From the NCBI RefSeq assembly GCF_026341515.1, contig NZ_JAPEOK010000001.1, positions 3,100,001 to 3,164,000 on the forward strand: a stretch of 64,000 bases of DNA, read 5' to 3'. Shown here in pieces: positions 43,266 to 54,454 of the stretch. The first letter of the stretch is position 1; each line of letters begins with the position of its first letter. Below the pieces are notes generated by a model that was given only the letters and a program-made list of their open reading frames with translations, had not been told where the DNA came from and made no database searches. The DNA comes from Streptomyces sp. NBC_00878 (GTDB lineage Bacteria; Actinomycetota; Actinomycetes; Streptomycetales; Streptomycetaceae). The translations under genes were made by a program, and so were the position numbers.

Positions 43266-45513
43266 CCTGCTGTCGCTCCTTCGCGCCTGCGTCGATGAGG
43301 GCGTCGTCCATGAGGGCGTCGTCGCGCGCCCCCGGGATCGTCGCACGGTCGTCGGCGTCGGCGGTACGGATTTCCGGCGTCTCGATGCTGATGCGCGGCA
43401 GGCGCCGGTCGAGCCAGCGGGGCAGCCACCAGTTGGCGCCGCCCAGCATGTGCATCAGGGCGGGCACCAGGAGCGTACGCAGCACGAAGGCGTCGAGGGC
43501 GACGGCGGCGGCGAGCGCTATCCCGAACATCGCGATGACGCGGTCGCCGCTGAGCACGAAGGCCAGGAAGACCGAGATCATGATCACGGCGGCGGAGTTG
43601 ATCACACGGCTGGTCTCGGCGAGGCCCACGCGGACGGCCCGCCGGTTGTCGCCGGTCTCCAGCCACTCCTCGTACATCCTGCTGACCAGGAACACCTGGT
43701 AGTCCATGGAGAGCCCGAAGAGCACGGACACCATGATCACGGGCAGGAAGGGCTCGATCGGGCCCGCGCGGCCGAGGCCCAGCAGTTCGCTGCCCCAGCC
43801 CCACTGGAAGATCGCGACGACGACTCCGAAGGAGGCGGCGACGGCCGCGATGTTCATCGCGGCGGCCTTCAGGGGGATGCCGACGGACCGGAAGGCGAGC
43901 AGCAGCAGGACGCAGCCGAGACCGATGACGACGCCTACGAAGAGGGGCAGTTTGCCGACGATGACGTCGGCGAAGTCGTCGTACCCGGCGGTGATGCCAC
44001 CGACCTGTACGTCGAGCCCGGTCCCGGTCTCGGCCTGCGGCAGCACGTCGTCGCGCAGCCGGTCGACGAGCTCGCTGGTCTTCTCGGACTGCGGCGAGGA
44101 CGTCGGTACGACGCTGAGGTAGGCGGTGTCGCCGGCGTTGTTGTACGTCACTGGGGTCGCGCTCCGGACGCCCTCGGTCGCCCTGAGCGTGGCGTCGAGT
44201 TTGTCGAGGGCGACGCGGTCCTGGGCCCCGCCGACGTGCGTGACGAGGGTCAGCGGCCCGTTCAGCCCGGGTCCGAAACCGTCCGCGAGCAGGTCGTACG
44301 CCTGCCGGGTGGTGGCCGTCTCCGGGTTGTTGCCCTGGTCGGAGGTGCCCAGGTGCAGGGAGAAGGTCGGGATCGCGAGCAGGGCCATGACGGCCAGGGC
44401 GACGCCGCCGAGGAGCTTGGGATGCTTCTCGACGAAGGCGGACCAGCGGGCAGCGAGCCCGGTGGGGATCTCCGGCTGGGGGCCGTGCTCGTCCAGGCGG
44501 CGGCGCTCGCGGCGGCTGAGGGCGCGCGTGCCGATGAAGGAGAGGAGCGCGGGCAGCAGGGTCACGGAGGCGGCGACGGTGAGGACCACGGTGAGGGAGG
44601 CGGCGATCGCGACGCCGTTGAGGAAGCCGAGCCGCAGTATGAGCATGCCAAGCAGGGCGATACAGACGGTGGCGCCCGCGAAGACGACCGCTCGCCCGGT
44701 GGTGGCCACCGCGTTCCGCGCGGCCTCCTCGACCGGAAGACCGCGTTTCAGACCGCGCCGGTGTCTGGTGACTATGAACAGCGCGTAGTCGATGCCGACG
44801 CCGAGTCCGATCAGCATGCCGAGCATCGGCGCGAAGTCGGCGACGGTCATCGCGTGCCCGAGGAGCACGATCCCGGCGTACGCCGTGCCGACGCTGACCA
44901 GGGCCGTGGCGATGGGCAGCAGCGAGGCGGCCAGTGAGCCGAAGGCGAGAAAGAGGACCGCGGCGGCGACGATCACGCCGACGACCTCGGCGATGTGGCC
45001 GCCCGACGACTCGGTGAGGGCGACGGCCTGGCCGCCCAGCTCGACCTGGAGCCCCTGCGTCCCGGCGGCCTTCGCCGTGTCGACGACGGCCCCGGCCTCG
45101 CCCCGGTCGATGTCCTCGGCCGGGTCGTCGAAGGTCACGGTGGCATAAGCCGTACGTCCGTCGCCGCTGATCTGATCGGAACCGTGGCCCTGATACGGGC
45201 TGGCGACCGCGGCCACCCCGGGCAGGTCGGCGATCTTGTCCAGGGTGTGGGTCATGGTCTGCTCGACGTCCGCGGCACGGACCGTGCCGCCGGTGGTGTG
45301 CCAGACAACGGTGTCGCTGTCGCCGCCGAGGCCGGGGAAACCGTCCTGGAGGAGCTGGCTGGCGCGGCCCGATTCGGTGCCCGGCGCCTCGTAGTCGTTC
45401 GAGTACGCGGATCCGGTGACGGCGGCGGCCGAGGTGATCCCGCCGAAGGCGAGGAGCCAGAGCAGTACGGCGACGAGACGGTGCTGGACACACCAACGTG
45501 CTAGAGCTGCCAC
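43243..45513 (-). CDS. MMPL-family transporter (RND superfamily)
   Basis: 756-residue exporter with 12 predicted membrane segments in two repeats: one helix, a large extracytoplasmic domain, then five helices. MMPL marks include FLAFGSLAASLLPIATALVS, GLGVGIDYALFIVTRHRRGL in the first half and VSVLFGLSMDYQVFLVSRMY in the second, with Asp-Tyr pairs for proton coupling. Such proteins export lipids or siderophore-like molecules. Start: GTG at 45513. The substrate is unknown; the overlapping acetyltransferase might modify it. The C-terminal cytosolic tail of about 50 residues ends in repeated DDALMDDALIDAG. Confidence 0.9.
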   Translation of the reverse strand: MAALARWCVQHRLVAVLLWLLAFGGITSAAAVTGSAYSNDYEAPGTESGRASQLLQDGFPGLGGDSDTVVWHTTGGTVRAADVEQTMTHTLDKIADLPGVAAVASPYQGHGSDQISGDGRTAYATVTFDDPAEDIDRGEAGAVVDTAKAAGTQGLQVELGGQAVALTESSGGHIAEVVGVIVAAAVLFLAFGSLAASLLPIATALVSVGTAYAGIVLLGHAMTVADFAPMLGMLIGLGVGIDYALFIVTRHRRGLKRGLPVEEAARNAVATTGRAVVFAGATVCIALLGMLILRLGFLNGVAIAASLTVVLTVAASVTLLPALLSFIGTRALSRRERRRLDEHGPQPEIPTGLAARWSAFVEKHPKLLGGVALAVMALLAIPTFSLHLGTSDQGNNPETATTRQAYDLLADGFGPGLNGPLTLVTHVGGAQDRVALDKLDATLRATEGVRSATPVTYNNAGDTAYLSVVPTSSPQSEKTSELVDRLRDDVLPQAETGTGLDVQVGGITAGYDDFADVIVGKLPLFVGVVIGLGCVLLLLAFRSVGIPLKAAAMNIAAVAASFGVVVAIFQWGWGSELLGLGRAGPIEPFLPVIMVSVLFGLSMDYQVFLVSRMYEEWLETGDNRRAVRVGLAETSRVINSAAVIMISVFLAFVLSGDRVIAMFGIALAAAVALDAFVLRTLLVPALMHMLGGANWWLPRWLDRRLPRISIETPEIRTADADDRATIPGARDDALMDDALIDAGAKERQQDVRDIPG

Positions 45514-45706
45514 GGACGAGCTCCCTGGGTGTTTTGTGGATCTTTGACCGGGAACCGCCCGCAAAGAACGCATGACCTATTCGTTGTCACTCTTGCAGCC
45601 AGAAGTGATCGTTGGCCTCATTCGTGGGCTTACTCACAGGATTGCGAGGCAGTTCACACGACAATCCAATGAGCTCTGTCGTCCCTCACGGTGCCCGCAG
45701 GCACGC

Positions 45707-45744
45707 CAATGGGGGGTACATCGGTGTCGATGCACCCCCCATTG
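45707..45744. terminator. Hairpin between gatB and the MMPL gene
   Basis: Seventeen-base arms 45707-45723 (CAATGGGGGGTACATCG) and 45728-45744 pair with one G-T wobble around a GTGT loop. It lies about 50 bases past the gatB stop, and probably terminates the gat operon. The rest of the 281-base gap (45514-45794) shows no gene. Confidence 0.65.
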
Positions 45745-45794
45745 CCGTACAGGTGGGACCCGGCCGGCCCTGCGGGTGAGTTCCCGGTGCGGAC

Positions 45795-47309
45795 TCAGCC
45801 CTCGCTGACGCCCAGCTTCTCCAGGATGAGCTCCTTGACGCGGGCCGCGTCGGCCTGCCCCCGCGTGGCCTTCATGACGGCACCCACCAGGGCGCCGACG
45901 GCGGCCACCTTGCCGCCGCGGATCTTGTCCGCGATGGCCGCGTTGCCGGCGATGGCCTCCTCGACGGCCGTCGTCAGGGCGCCCTCGTCGGAGACGACCT
46001 TCAGACCGCGCTTCTCGACGACCTCGTCCGGGGTGCCCTCGCCCTTGAGGACGCCCTCGATGACCTGGCGGGCCAGCTTGTCGTTGAGGAAACCCTCGTT
46101 GACCAGGGCGGTCACCCGGGCGACCTGCTCGGGCGTGATGGCCAGCGCGTCCAGGGACACGCCCGACTCGTTGGCCGTACGGGCCAGCTCGCCCATCCAC
46201 CACTTGCGGGCGGAGGCCGCGTCGGCGCCCGCCCCGATGGTGGCGACGATGGGGTCGATGGCACCGGCGTTGAGCATCGACTGCATGTCGTGGGCGCCCA
46301 CGCCCCACTCCTCGCGCAGCCGGTTGCGGCGGGCCAGCGGCTGCTCGGGCAGAACAGCGCGCAGCTCCTCGACCCACTCACGGGACGGGGCCACGGGCAC
46401 GAGATCCGGCTCGGGGAAGTAGCGGTAGTCCTCCGCCTCCTCCTTCACCCGGCCCGAGGTCGTGGAGCCCGTGTCCTCGTGGAAGTGGCGGGTCTCCTGG
46501 ATGATCGTCCCGCCGGAGTTCAGCACCGCGGCATGGCGCTGGATCTCGAAGCGGGCCGCGCGCTCCACGGACCGCAGCGAGTTGACGTTCTTCGTCTCGC
46601 TCCGCGTGCCGAACTTCTCCCGGCCGTGCGGGCGCAGCGACAGGTTCACGTCGCAGCGCATCTGCCCCATCTCCATGCGGGCTTCCGACACACCGAGCGC
46701 CTTGATGAGCTCGCGCAGCTCGGCGACGTACGCCTTGGCGACCTCGGGGGCGCGCTCGCCCGCACCCTCGATCGGCTTGGTGACGATCTCGATGAGGGGG
46801 ATACCGGCGCGGTTGTAGTCGAGGAGCGAGTGCGAGGCGCCGTGGATACGGCCCGTCGCGCCGCCGACGTGCAGCGACTTGCCGGTGTCCTCCTCCATGT
46901 GGGCGCGCTCGATCTCCACGCGGAAGACCTCGCCGTCCTCCAGCTGGACGTCGAGGTAGCCGTTGAAGGCGATCGGCTCGTCGTACTGGGAGGTCTGGAA
47001 GTTCTTCGGCATGTCCGGATAGAAGTAGTTCTTCCGGGCGAAGCGGCACCACTCGGCGATCTCGCAGTGCAGCGCGAGACCGATCTTGATCGCGGACTCG
47101 ACGCCGATCGCGTTGACGGCCGGCAGCGCGCCGGGCATGCCGAGGCACGTCGGGCAGGTCTGCGAGTTGGGCTCGGCGCCCAGCTCGGTGGAGCAGCCGC
47201 AGAACATCTTGGTCTTGGTGCCGAGTTCGACATGGACTTCGAGGCCCATGACGGGGTCGTACGACGCCAGCGCGTCCTCGTACGACACCAGGTCAGTCGT
47301 GACAGTCAC
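45795..47309 (-). CDS. gatB: Asp-tRNA(Asn)/Glu-tRNA(Gln) amidotransferase subunit B
   Basis: 504-residue kinase/tRNA-binding subunit of GatCAB, which amidates misacylated Glu-tRNA(Gln) or Asp-tRNA(Asn). The GatB/GatE core has [19 protein letters not shown], four zinc-type cysteines (CGC and CPTC), [20 protein letters not shown] and [20 protein letters not shown]. The YqeY-like tail domain begins about residue 355. Start: GTG at 47309. It is last in the order gatC, gatA, small membrane protein, gatB. Essential where GlnRS or AsnRS is missing. Confidence 0.97.
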   Translation of the reverse strand: MTVTTDLVSYEDALASYDPVMGLEVHVELGTKTKMFCGCSTELGAEPNSQTCPTCLGMPGALPAVNAIGVESAIKIGLALHCEIAEWCRFARKNYFYPDMPKNFQTSQYDEPIAFNGYLDVQLEDGEVFRVEIERAHMEEDTGKSLHVGGATGRIHGASHSLLDYNRAGIPLIEIVTKPIEGAGERAPEVAKAYVAELRELIKALGVSEARMEMGQMRCDVNLSLRPHGREKFGTRSETKNVNSLRSVERAARFEIQRHAAVLNSGGTIIQETRHFHEDTGSTTSGRVKEEAEDYRYFPEPDLVPVAPSREWVEELRAVLPEQPLARRNRLREEWGVGAHDMQSMLNAGAIDPIVATIGAGADAASARKWWMGELARTANESGVSLDALAITPEQVARVTALVNEGFLNDKLARQVIEGVLKGEGTPDEVVEKRGLKVVSDEGALTTAVEEAIAGNAAIADKIRGGKVAAVGALVGAVMKATRGQADAARVKELILEKLGVSEG

Positions 47310-47325
47310 GGTGAAACTTTCCCTC

Positions 47326-47568
47326 TCAGCCCAGCAGGACGTCGTCGTCGCCCAGGCGCTTGAGCTCCCGGTAGAGGATGGCGAGGCCGGTGACGATGGC
47401 GGCGGCGGACACGGCCGCGTCGATCAGCCGGAGCGTGTCGTTCTCGGAGCGGGCCTTCTTGGCCTGCTTCACGACACTGACGGCGCCGAACGCGGTGGTG
47501 GCGATGGACAGGTACGTACCGGACTTCGACTTCTTGAAGCCCTTGGCCTTGGTCAGTGCCTTGCTCAC
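47326..47568 (-). CDS. Small membrane protein within the gatCAB operon
   Basis: 80 residues. A basic N terminus ([16 protein letters not shown]) leads to helix [20 protein letters not shown] and one convincing membrane segment [22 protein letters not shown]. The start is GTG at 47568, overlapping the gatA stop (GTGA), so translation is coupled to gatA; gatB begins 17 bases after its stop. I recall a protein of this kind at the same place in other Streptomyces. No known role in tRNA amidation; unnamed. Confidence 0.8.
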   Translation of the reverse strand: MSKALTKAKGFKKSKSGTYLSIATTAFGAVSVVKQAKKARSENDTLRLIDAAVSAAAIVTGLAILYRELKRLGDDDVLLG

Positions 47569-49070
47569 AACGACGGAGCCTCCTCGATCAGCGGGTGCCC
47601 CCAGCGTTCCACGAAGGCAGCCTCAACAGCAGCACCGACCTTGTAAAGGCGGTCGTCCTGCATCGCGGGGGCGATGATCTGCAGACCGACGGGCAGGTTG
47701 TCCTCCGGCGCGAGACCGCAGGGCAGTGACATCGCGGCGTTGCCCGCGAGGTTCGTCGGGATGGTGCACAGGTCCGCGAGGTACATCGCCATCGGGTCGT
47801 CGGCGCGCTCGCCGATCGGGAAGGCGGTGGTCGGCGTGGTGGGCGACACGATCACGTCCACCTGCTCGAACGCCTTCTCGAAGTCGCGCGTGATGAGCGT
47901 ACGGACCTTCTGGGCGCTGCCGTAGTACGCGTCGTAGTAGCCGGAGCTGAGCGCGTACGTGCCGAGCATGATGCGGCGCTTGACCTCGTCGCCGAAGCCC
48001 GCCTCACGGGTGAGGGCGGTGACCTCCTCGGCTGAGTGCGTACCGTCGTCGCCGGTGCGCAGGCCGTACCGCAGGCCGTCGAAGCGGGCGAGGTTGCTCG
48101 AACACTCGGACGGGGCGATGAGGTAGTACGCCGAAAGGGCGAGGTCGAAGGACGGGCAGTCCAGCTCGACGATCTCGGCGCCCAGCTCCTTGAGGAGCGA
48201 GACGGACTCGTCGAAGCGCTGCACGACACCGGCCTGGTAGCCCTCGCCGCGGAACTGCTTGACGACACCGACGCGCATGCCTTCGACGCTGCCGTTGCGG
48301 GCGGCCTCGACGACGGCCGGTACGGGCGCGTCGATGGAGGTGGAGTCGAGGGGGTCGTGCCCGGCGATGACCTCGTGCAGGAGGGCGGCGTCGAGGACCG
48401 TACGGGCGCAGGGCCCACCCTGGTCGAGGGAGGACGAGAACGCCACCATCCCGTACCGCGAGACGGCGCCGTACGTCGGCTTCACGCCGACCGTGCCGGT
48501 GACGGCGGCGGGCTGGCGGATGGAGCCGCCGGTGTCCGTGCCGATGGCGAGGGGCGCCTGGTAGGAGGCGAGCGCGGCGGACGAACCGCCGCCGGAGCCG
48601 CCGGGGATCTTGGTGAGGTCCCAGGGGTTGCCGGTCGGGCCATAGGCGCTGTTCTCGGTGCTGGACCCCATGGCGAACTCGTCCATGTTGGTCTTGCCGA
48701 GAATGACGACGTCGGCGGCCTTGAGCCGCTTGGTGAGCGTCGCGTCGTACGGCGGGATCCAGCCTTCGAGGATCTTCGAGCCGACGGTGGTCGGGATGCC
48801 CTCGGTGGTGAAGATGTCCTTGAGCGCGAGAGGCACACCGGCGAGAGGCCCGAGCTTCTCGCCCTTCGCGCGCTTGGCGTCGACGGCACGGGCCTGGGCG
48901 AGCGCCCCTTCCCGGTCGACGTGCAGGAAGGCGTGCACCTTCTCGTCGACGGCCTCGATGCGCGCGAGGTGCGCCTCGGTGACCTCGACGGCGGTGAGCT
49001 CCCCGGCGGCGATACCGGCGGCGATCTCCGACGCGGTGAGCTTGATGATGTTGACGTTGCTGTCCGTCAT
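47565..49070 (-). CDS. gatA: Asp-tRNA(Asn)/Glu-tRNA(Gln) amidotransferase subunit A
   Basis: 501-residue glutaminase subunit of GatCAB, amidase-signature family. The Ser-cisSer-Lys triad is visible: Lys in [14 protein letters not shown] (about 83), cis-Ser in [15 protein letters not shown] and nucleophile Ser in [16 protein letters not shown] (about 182). It releases ammonia from glutamine for GatB. Start: ATG at 49070 behind GGAGGACTAATCACC. It follows gatC by five bases and is translationally coupled to the small gene downstream. Confidence 0.97.
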   Translation of the reverse strand: MTDSNVNIIKLTASEIAAGIAAGELTAVEVTEAHLARIEAVDEKVHAFLHVDREGALAQARAVDAKRAKGEKLGPLAGVPLALKDIFTTEGIPTTVGSKILEGWIPPYDATLTKRLKAADVVILGKTNMDEFAMGSSTENSAYGPTGNPWDLTKIPGGSGGGSSAALASYQAPLAIGTDTGGSIRQPAAVTGTVGVKPTYGAVSRYGMVAFSSSLDQGGPCARTVLDAALLHEVIAGHDPLDSTSIDAPVPAVVEAARNGSVEGMRVGVVKQFRGEGYQAGVVQRFDESVSLLKELGAEIVELDCPSFDLALSAYYLIAPSECSSNLARFDGLRYGLRTGDDGTHSAEEVTALTREAGFGDEVKRRIMLGTYALSSGYYDAYYGSAQKVRTLITRDFEKAFEQVDVIVSPTTPTTAFPIGERADDPMAMYLADLCTIPTNLAGNAAMSLPCGLAPEDNLPVGLQIIAPAMQDDRLYKVGAAVEAAFVERWGHPLIEEAPSL

Positions 49071-49075
49071 GGTGA

Positions 49076-49372
49076 TTAGTCCTCCCCCAGGATCTGCGGC
49101 ACCTTGAAACGCTGCTGCTCCTGGGCCGGGGCGCCGGAGAGCGCCTGCGCGGGGGTGAGCGACGGACGGACCTCGTCCGCGCGCATGACGTTCGTCAGCG
49201 GCAGCGGGTGGGAGGTCGGCGGTACGTCTTGGTCGGCGACCTCGCTGACGCGGGCGACCGCGCCGATGATGTCGTCGAGCTGGCCGGCGAAGTGGTCGAG
49301 CTCTTCGCCCTTCAGCTCCAGACGCGCCAGCCGGGCGAGGTGGGCGACCTCCTCGCGCGTGATGCCAGGCAT
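49076..49372 (-). CDS. gatC: Asp-tRNA(Asn)/Glu-tRNA(Gln) amidotransferase subunit C
   Basis: 98-residue stabilising subunit that wraps around the GatA-GatB interface. [20 protein letters not shown] and [20 protein letters not shown] are typical, as is the C-terminal FKVPQILGE. Start: ATG at 49372 with no strong ribosome binding site in the ten bases before it. First gene of the operon gatC-gatA-small protein-gatB. Its upstream 284 bases contain a 26-bp tandem repeat and a terminator for the preceding gene. Confidence 0.95.
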   Translation of the reverse strand: MPGITREEVAHLARLARLELKGEELDHFAGQLDDIIGAVARVSEVADQDVPPTSHPLPLTNVMRADEVRPSLTPAQALSGAPAQEQQRFKVPQILGED

Positions 49373-49472
49373 GCAGCGATCCTCAGGGGTGAGTGTGTGT
49401 GGTTTGGCCCAATCCTATGGGGCACGCGGAGATCCCCGTACATCGGTTTCCCGGCAGGGGTCGGTACGGGGC

Positions 49473-49545
49473 GCGGAGGCCGTACCGACCGTACGGACGC
49501 GGAGGCCGTACCGACCGTACGGACGCTGCGGCCGTATGACGGACG
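49473..49545. repeat. 26-bp tandem repeat upstream of gatC
   Basis: Two identical units (49473-49498 and 49499-49524), starting GCGGAGGCCGTACCGACCGT, and a partial third. Each unit contains a near-palindrome CCGTACCGACCGTACGG, so the array could form hairpins or bind a protein. It lies 100-170 bases before gatC. Confidence 0.8.
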
Positions 49546-49610
49546 GACAGCCGCCGACGGCGAGAGACCCCCCACCGGAAACCTTGACCGGTCAGATGCC
49601 CGTCACGGGC

Positions 49611-49649
49611 GGTGCGGGCGGGAAAAAACAAAACCCACCGACCCGCACC
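49611..49649 (-). terminator. Probable terminator of rmdB with T-rich loop
   Basis: Arms GGTGCGGG (49611-49618) and CCCGCACC (49642-49649) enclose an A/T run (plus strand AAAAAACAAAA), very rare in this genome. It begins eight bases past the rmdB stop. Confidence 0.5.
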
Positions 49650-49656
49650 CGAGGAA

Positions 49657-51957
49657 CTAGTCCTCAGCCGCCGCGGGCAAGGCCGCGGGCAACGCGGCCT
49701 TCGGCCGCTGCCACCCCCGAGACCCCCGCGCGAGCAACCACGCCGTGGCCTCCTCCGGAGGCATCGCCGCCGCCACGAGCCACCCCTGCACCGCGTCACA
49801 CCCGAGATCCCGCAGCCGCTCCCACGTCTCGTCGTCCTCGACACCCTCGGCCACGACCAGCAGCCCCAGCGAATGAGCGAGATCGACCGTGCACCGGACG
49901 ATCTCGGCATCCTCGGTGTCCACGGCCAGCCGGGCCACGAACGACCGGTCGATCTTCAACTCGCTCACCGGCAGCCGCCGCAGATGCACCAGCGACGAAT
50001 ACCCGGTTCCGAAGTCGTCGAGCGACATCTTCACGCCGTGCATGGTCAGCCCCGCCAGGGTATCCGCGGCCCGCTGCGGATCCTCCAGCAGCACGTGCTC
50101 CGTTATCTCCAACTGCAGCGCCCCCGCGGGGACCCCGTGCCGCGCGAGCCGCGCGGCCACCGCCCCCGCGAACCCGGGCGTGTGCACGTCCCGGGGCGAG
50201 ACGTTCACGGCGACCGGAACCCGGAGCCCCTGGGCCCGCCACTTCGCCACCTGCCCGAGCGCCGACTCCAGCACGTACTCGGTCAGATGGGGCATCAGCC
50301 CGGACGACTCGGCGATGGCTATGAACTCGTCCGGCGGGACCTTCCCGCGCTCGGGATGCACCCACCGTACGAGTGCCTCAAGTCCCGCAACCTGCCCGTC
50401 GAAGCGGACCTTCGGCTGGTAGTGCAGCTCGACGTCTCCGGCGTCGAGCGCCCGCCGCAGGTCTCCCAACAGCCCTAGCCGGTCGGGGGTGTTGGAGTCC
50501 CGCTTGGACTCGTACACCTCCACGCCCGTACGGTCCCGCTTCGCCTGGTACATCGCGACGTCCGCGCGCCGCAGCAGCCCCTCCGCGTCCAGCGCGTGAT
50601 CGGGAAAGACGGCGAGCCCGGCACTGGCTTCCAGGACGAGGGTCAGCCCGTCGAGGTCAAGCGGTGACCCGAGCGCGGTCACGAGATTGCGGGCGACCCG
50701 CGTCGCGGACGTCGTCGAGTCGACGATGGGCAGTAACACGGCGAACTCGTCCCCGCCGAGCCGCGCGGCCTCCGCCCCGCGCGGCAGGGCCACTCGCAGC
50801 CGGTCCGCTATCTGCAACAGCAGCCGGTCTCCCGCGAGGTGTCCGAGCGTGTCATTCACCGCCCTGAAGCGATCGAGATCGATCAGCATCAGAGCGGAAC
50901 GTGCACCGATTCGTTCGGCGTCGTCCAGCGCCCGCCAGGTCCGTTCGAGTAGCCACTGCCGGTTGGGCAGTCCGGTGAGGGGGTCACGCAGTTGCTCCTC
51001 GGCCCGCGCCCGCGCTATCCAGAGCGTGGAGTCGAGAGCGATGAGAGGGACCGCGAAGAGTGGCAGGAGCACGGGGAGGGCGATCGCGACGACACAGATC
51101 AGCGGGGCGATGCCGAGCAGCGCGACGGCGACCAGCCCCTGTCTGACCAGGGCCGTACGGGCCACGGTCGGCAGTCCGGCCGTACGCGGCGCGTGGAGGT
51201 ACCAGAGCAGCGCGCGCGACACCACGAGATACGCCCCGGCCACCAACACCACCGAAGGAGCCGTGTAAACCGTCCAAGTCTCCGGTTTCCAGGGCGTCTC
51301 GACGGACGGCACCCGGCCGAACACGGCCAGCACCAGGGCGCCCGCACCGATGCCGAGGATGTCCACCGCGCCGTGCAGTACGCCCTGCCGCCAGCGATGC
51401 CGACGGGCTATGCCGACGAGGACGACGACCGTGAGGCTGACCATCCCGGCGGGCACCCAGCCGTACAGCAGCAGGACGGCGAGGGTGAGGGCCGCGCCGG
51501 AGCCCGTACCGCCCCACCAGCGGGAACGGCCGAGCGCGACCAGGTGGCCGACGATGACGCCGACCAGGACCGCCAGCGCCCAGCCGGCGGAACCGGACGG
51601 AAAGAGTGCGTGGTTCCCGGTGAACGCCCGGTAGAAGCCCGCGCCCAGGACGAAGGCGGCCGCCGCGACGACCGCCGCGGGCAGCGCGGGCCAGGACAGC
51701 TGCTTCTCGGTCTCGTGGCCCGGCATGTGGGACGGGGAGCCGGGGACGGCGGTGAGGCGGCCCGGGCCGCGCCCGGCCGCCGCGCTGTACTGTCCGGCGG
51801 CGCGCACCTGCCCGCCGGGACGCTCCGGCCGCGCGCCCCCGAGGCCCGCCCCGAGCTCCCGGCTTCGCTCCAGCAAGGGGTACTTCCATCGCCGCACGCC
51901 GGTCACCCAGCGCGGGCGCAGCCGTGAGTCCGGGGCGGCGCTCTCGGTCGGTTCCAT
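49657..51957 (-). CDS. rmdB: Membrane GGDEF-EAL protein with intact EAL (RmdB-like)
   Basis: 766 residues from ATG at 51957 (MEPTESAAPDSRLRPRW), preceded by GAGGGACGGGA; an ATG at 51726 (MPGHETEKQLSW) is the other choice. About eight membrane segments (residues about 85-320) precede a GGDEF domain with intact ARLGGDEF (about 400) but no RxxD inhibitory site. The EAL domain is complete: GLEALVRW (about 526), EITEHVLLEDP, LDDFGTGYSSL (about 647) and VVAEGVEDDE. It should act as a c-di-GMP phosphodiesterase. Position next to ligA matches S. coelicolor SCO5495, which I recall as RmdB, a regulator of development. A diverged dispersed repeat encodes part of residues 22-35. Confidence 0.85.
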   Translation of the reverse strand: MEPTESAAPDSRLRPRWVTGVRRWKYPLLERSRELGAGLGGARPERPGGQVRAAGQYSAAAGRGPGRLTAVPGSPSHMPGHETEKQLSWPALPAAVVAAAAFVLGAGFYRAFTGNHALFPSGSAGWALAVLVGVIVGHLVALGRSRWWGGTGSGAALTLAVLLLYGWVPAGMVSLTVVVLVGIARRHRWRQGVLHGAVDILGIGAGALVLAVFGRVPSVETPWKPETWTVYTAPSVVLVAGAYLVVSRALLWYLHAPRTAGLPTVARTALVRQGLVAVALLGIAPLICVVAIALPVLLPLFAVPLIALDSTLWIARARAEEQLRDPLTGLPNRQWLLERTWRALDDAERIGARSALMLIDLDRFRAVNDTLGHLAGDRLLLQIADRLRVALPRGAEAARLGGDEFAVLLPIVDSTTSATRVARNLVTALGSPLDLDGLTLVLEASAGLAVFPDHALDAEGLLRRADVAMYQAKRDRTGVEVYESKRDSNTPDRLGLLGDLRRALDAGDVELHYQPKVRFDGQVAGLEALVRWVHPERGKVPPDEFIAIAESSGLMPHLTEYVLESALGQVAKWRAQGLRVPVAVNVSPRDVHTPGFAGAVAARLARHGVPAGALQLEITEHVLLEDPQRAADTLAGLTMHGVKMSLDDFGTGYSSLVHLRRLPVSELKIDRSFVARLAVDTEDAEIVRCTVDLAHSLGLLVVAEGVEDDETWERLRDLGCDAVQGWLVAAAMPPEEATAWLLARGSRGWQRPKAALPAALPAAAED
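51853..51891. repeat. Diverged dispersed palindromic element within the rmdB N terminus
   Basis: GAGCTCCCGGCTTCGCTCCA then GCAAGGGGTACTTCCATCG keeps the GGCTTCGCTC core of the family at 25161, with decayed outer arms. On the minus strand it encodes KYPLLERSRELG. Confidence 0.55.
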
Positions 51958-52216
51958 TCCCGTCCCTCTCACAGCCGGCGGTGCCCACGCCACGCGGCCC
52001 GATGCCCGACTAACCTTCACCGGCACCGCGTCTGAAAACCCTTCCCCTGGCTCCTGAAGAGCAGGGGATGCCCCAACCGCAGCTGGGCACGGCAGGCGCA
52101 CACCTCAACAGTAGGCCGCAGAAGGCTTCCACGGGCAGCGGTCGTCGACGGTTGCCCGAATGCGACCCGGCCACCCGTATGCATCTGGTATGCGCCGAAC
52201 GGGTGGTCTTCAACCA

Positions 52217-54454
<2,238 letters not shown>

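Noticed and set aside
49473..49545. Possible CRISPR array
   Set aside because: The units are directly adjacent with no spacers and only two to three copies; no cas genes are present.
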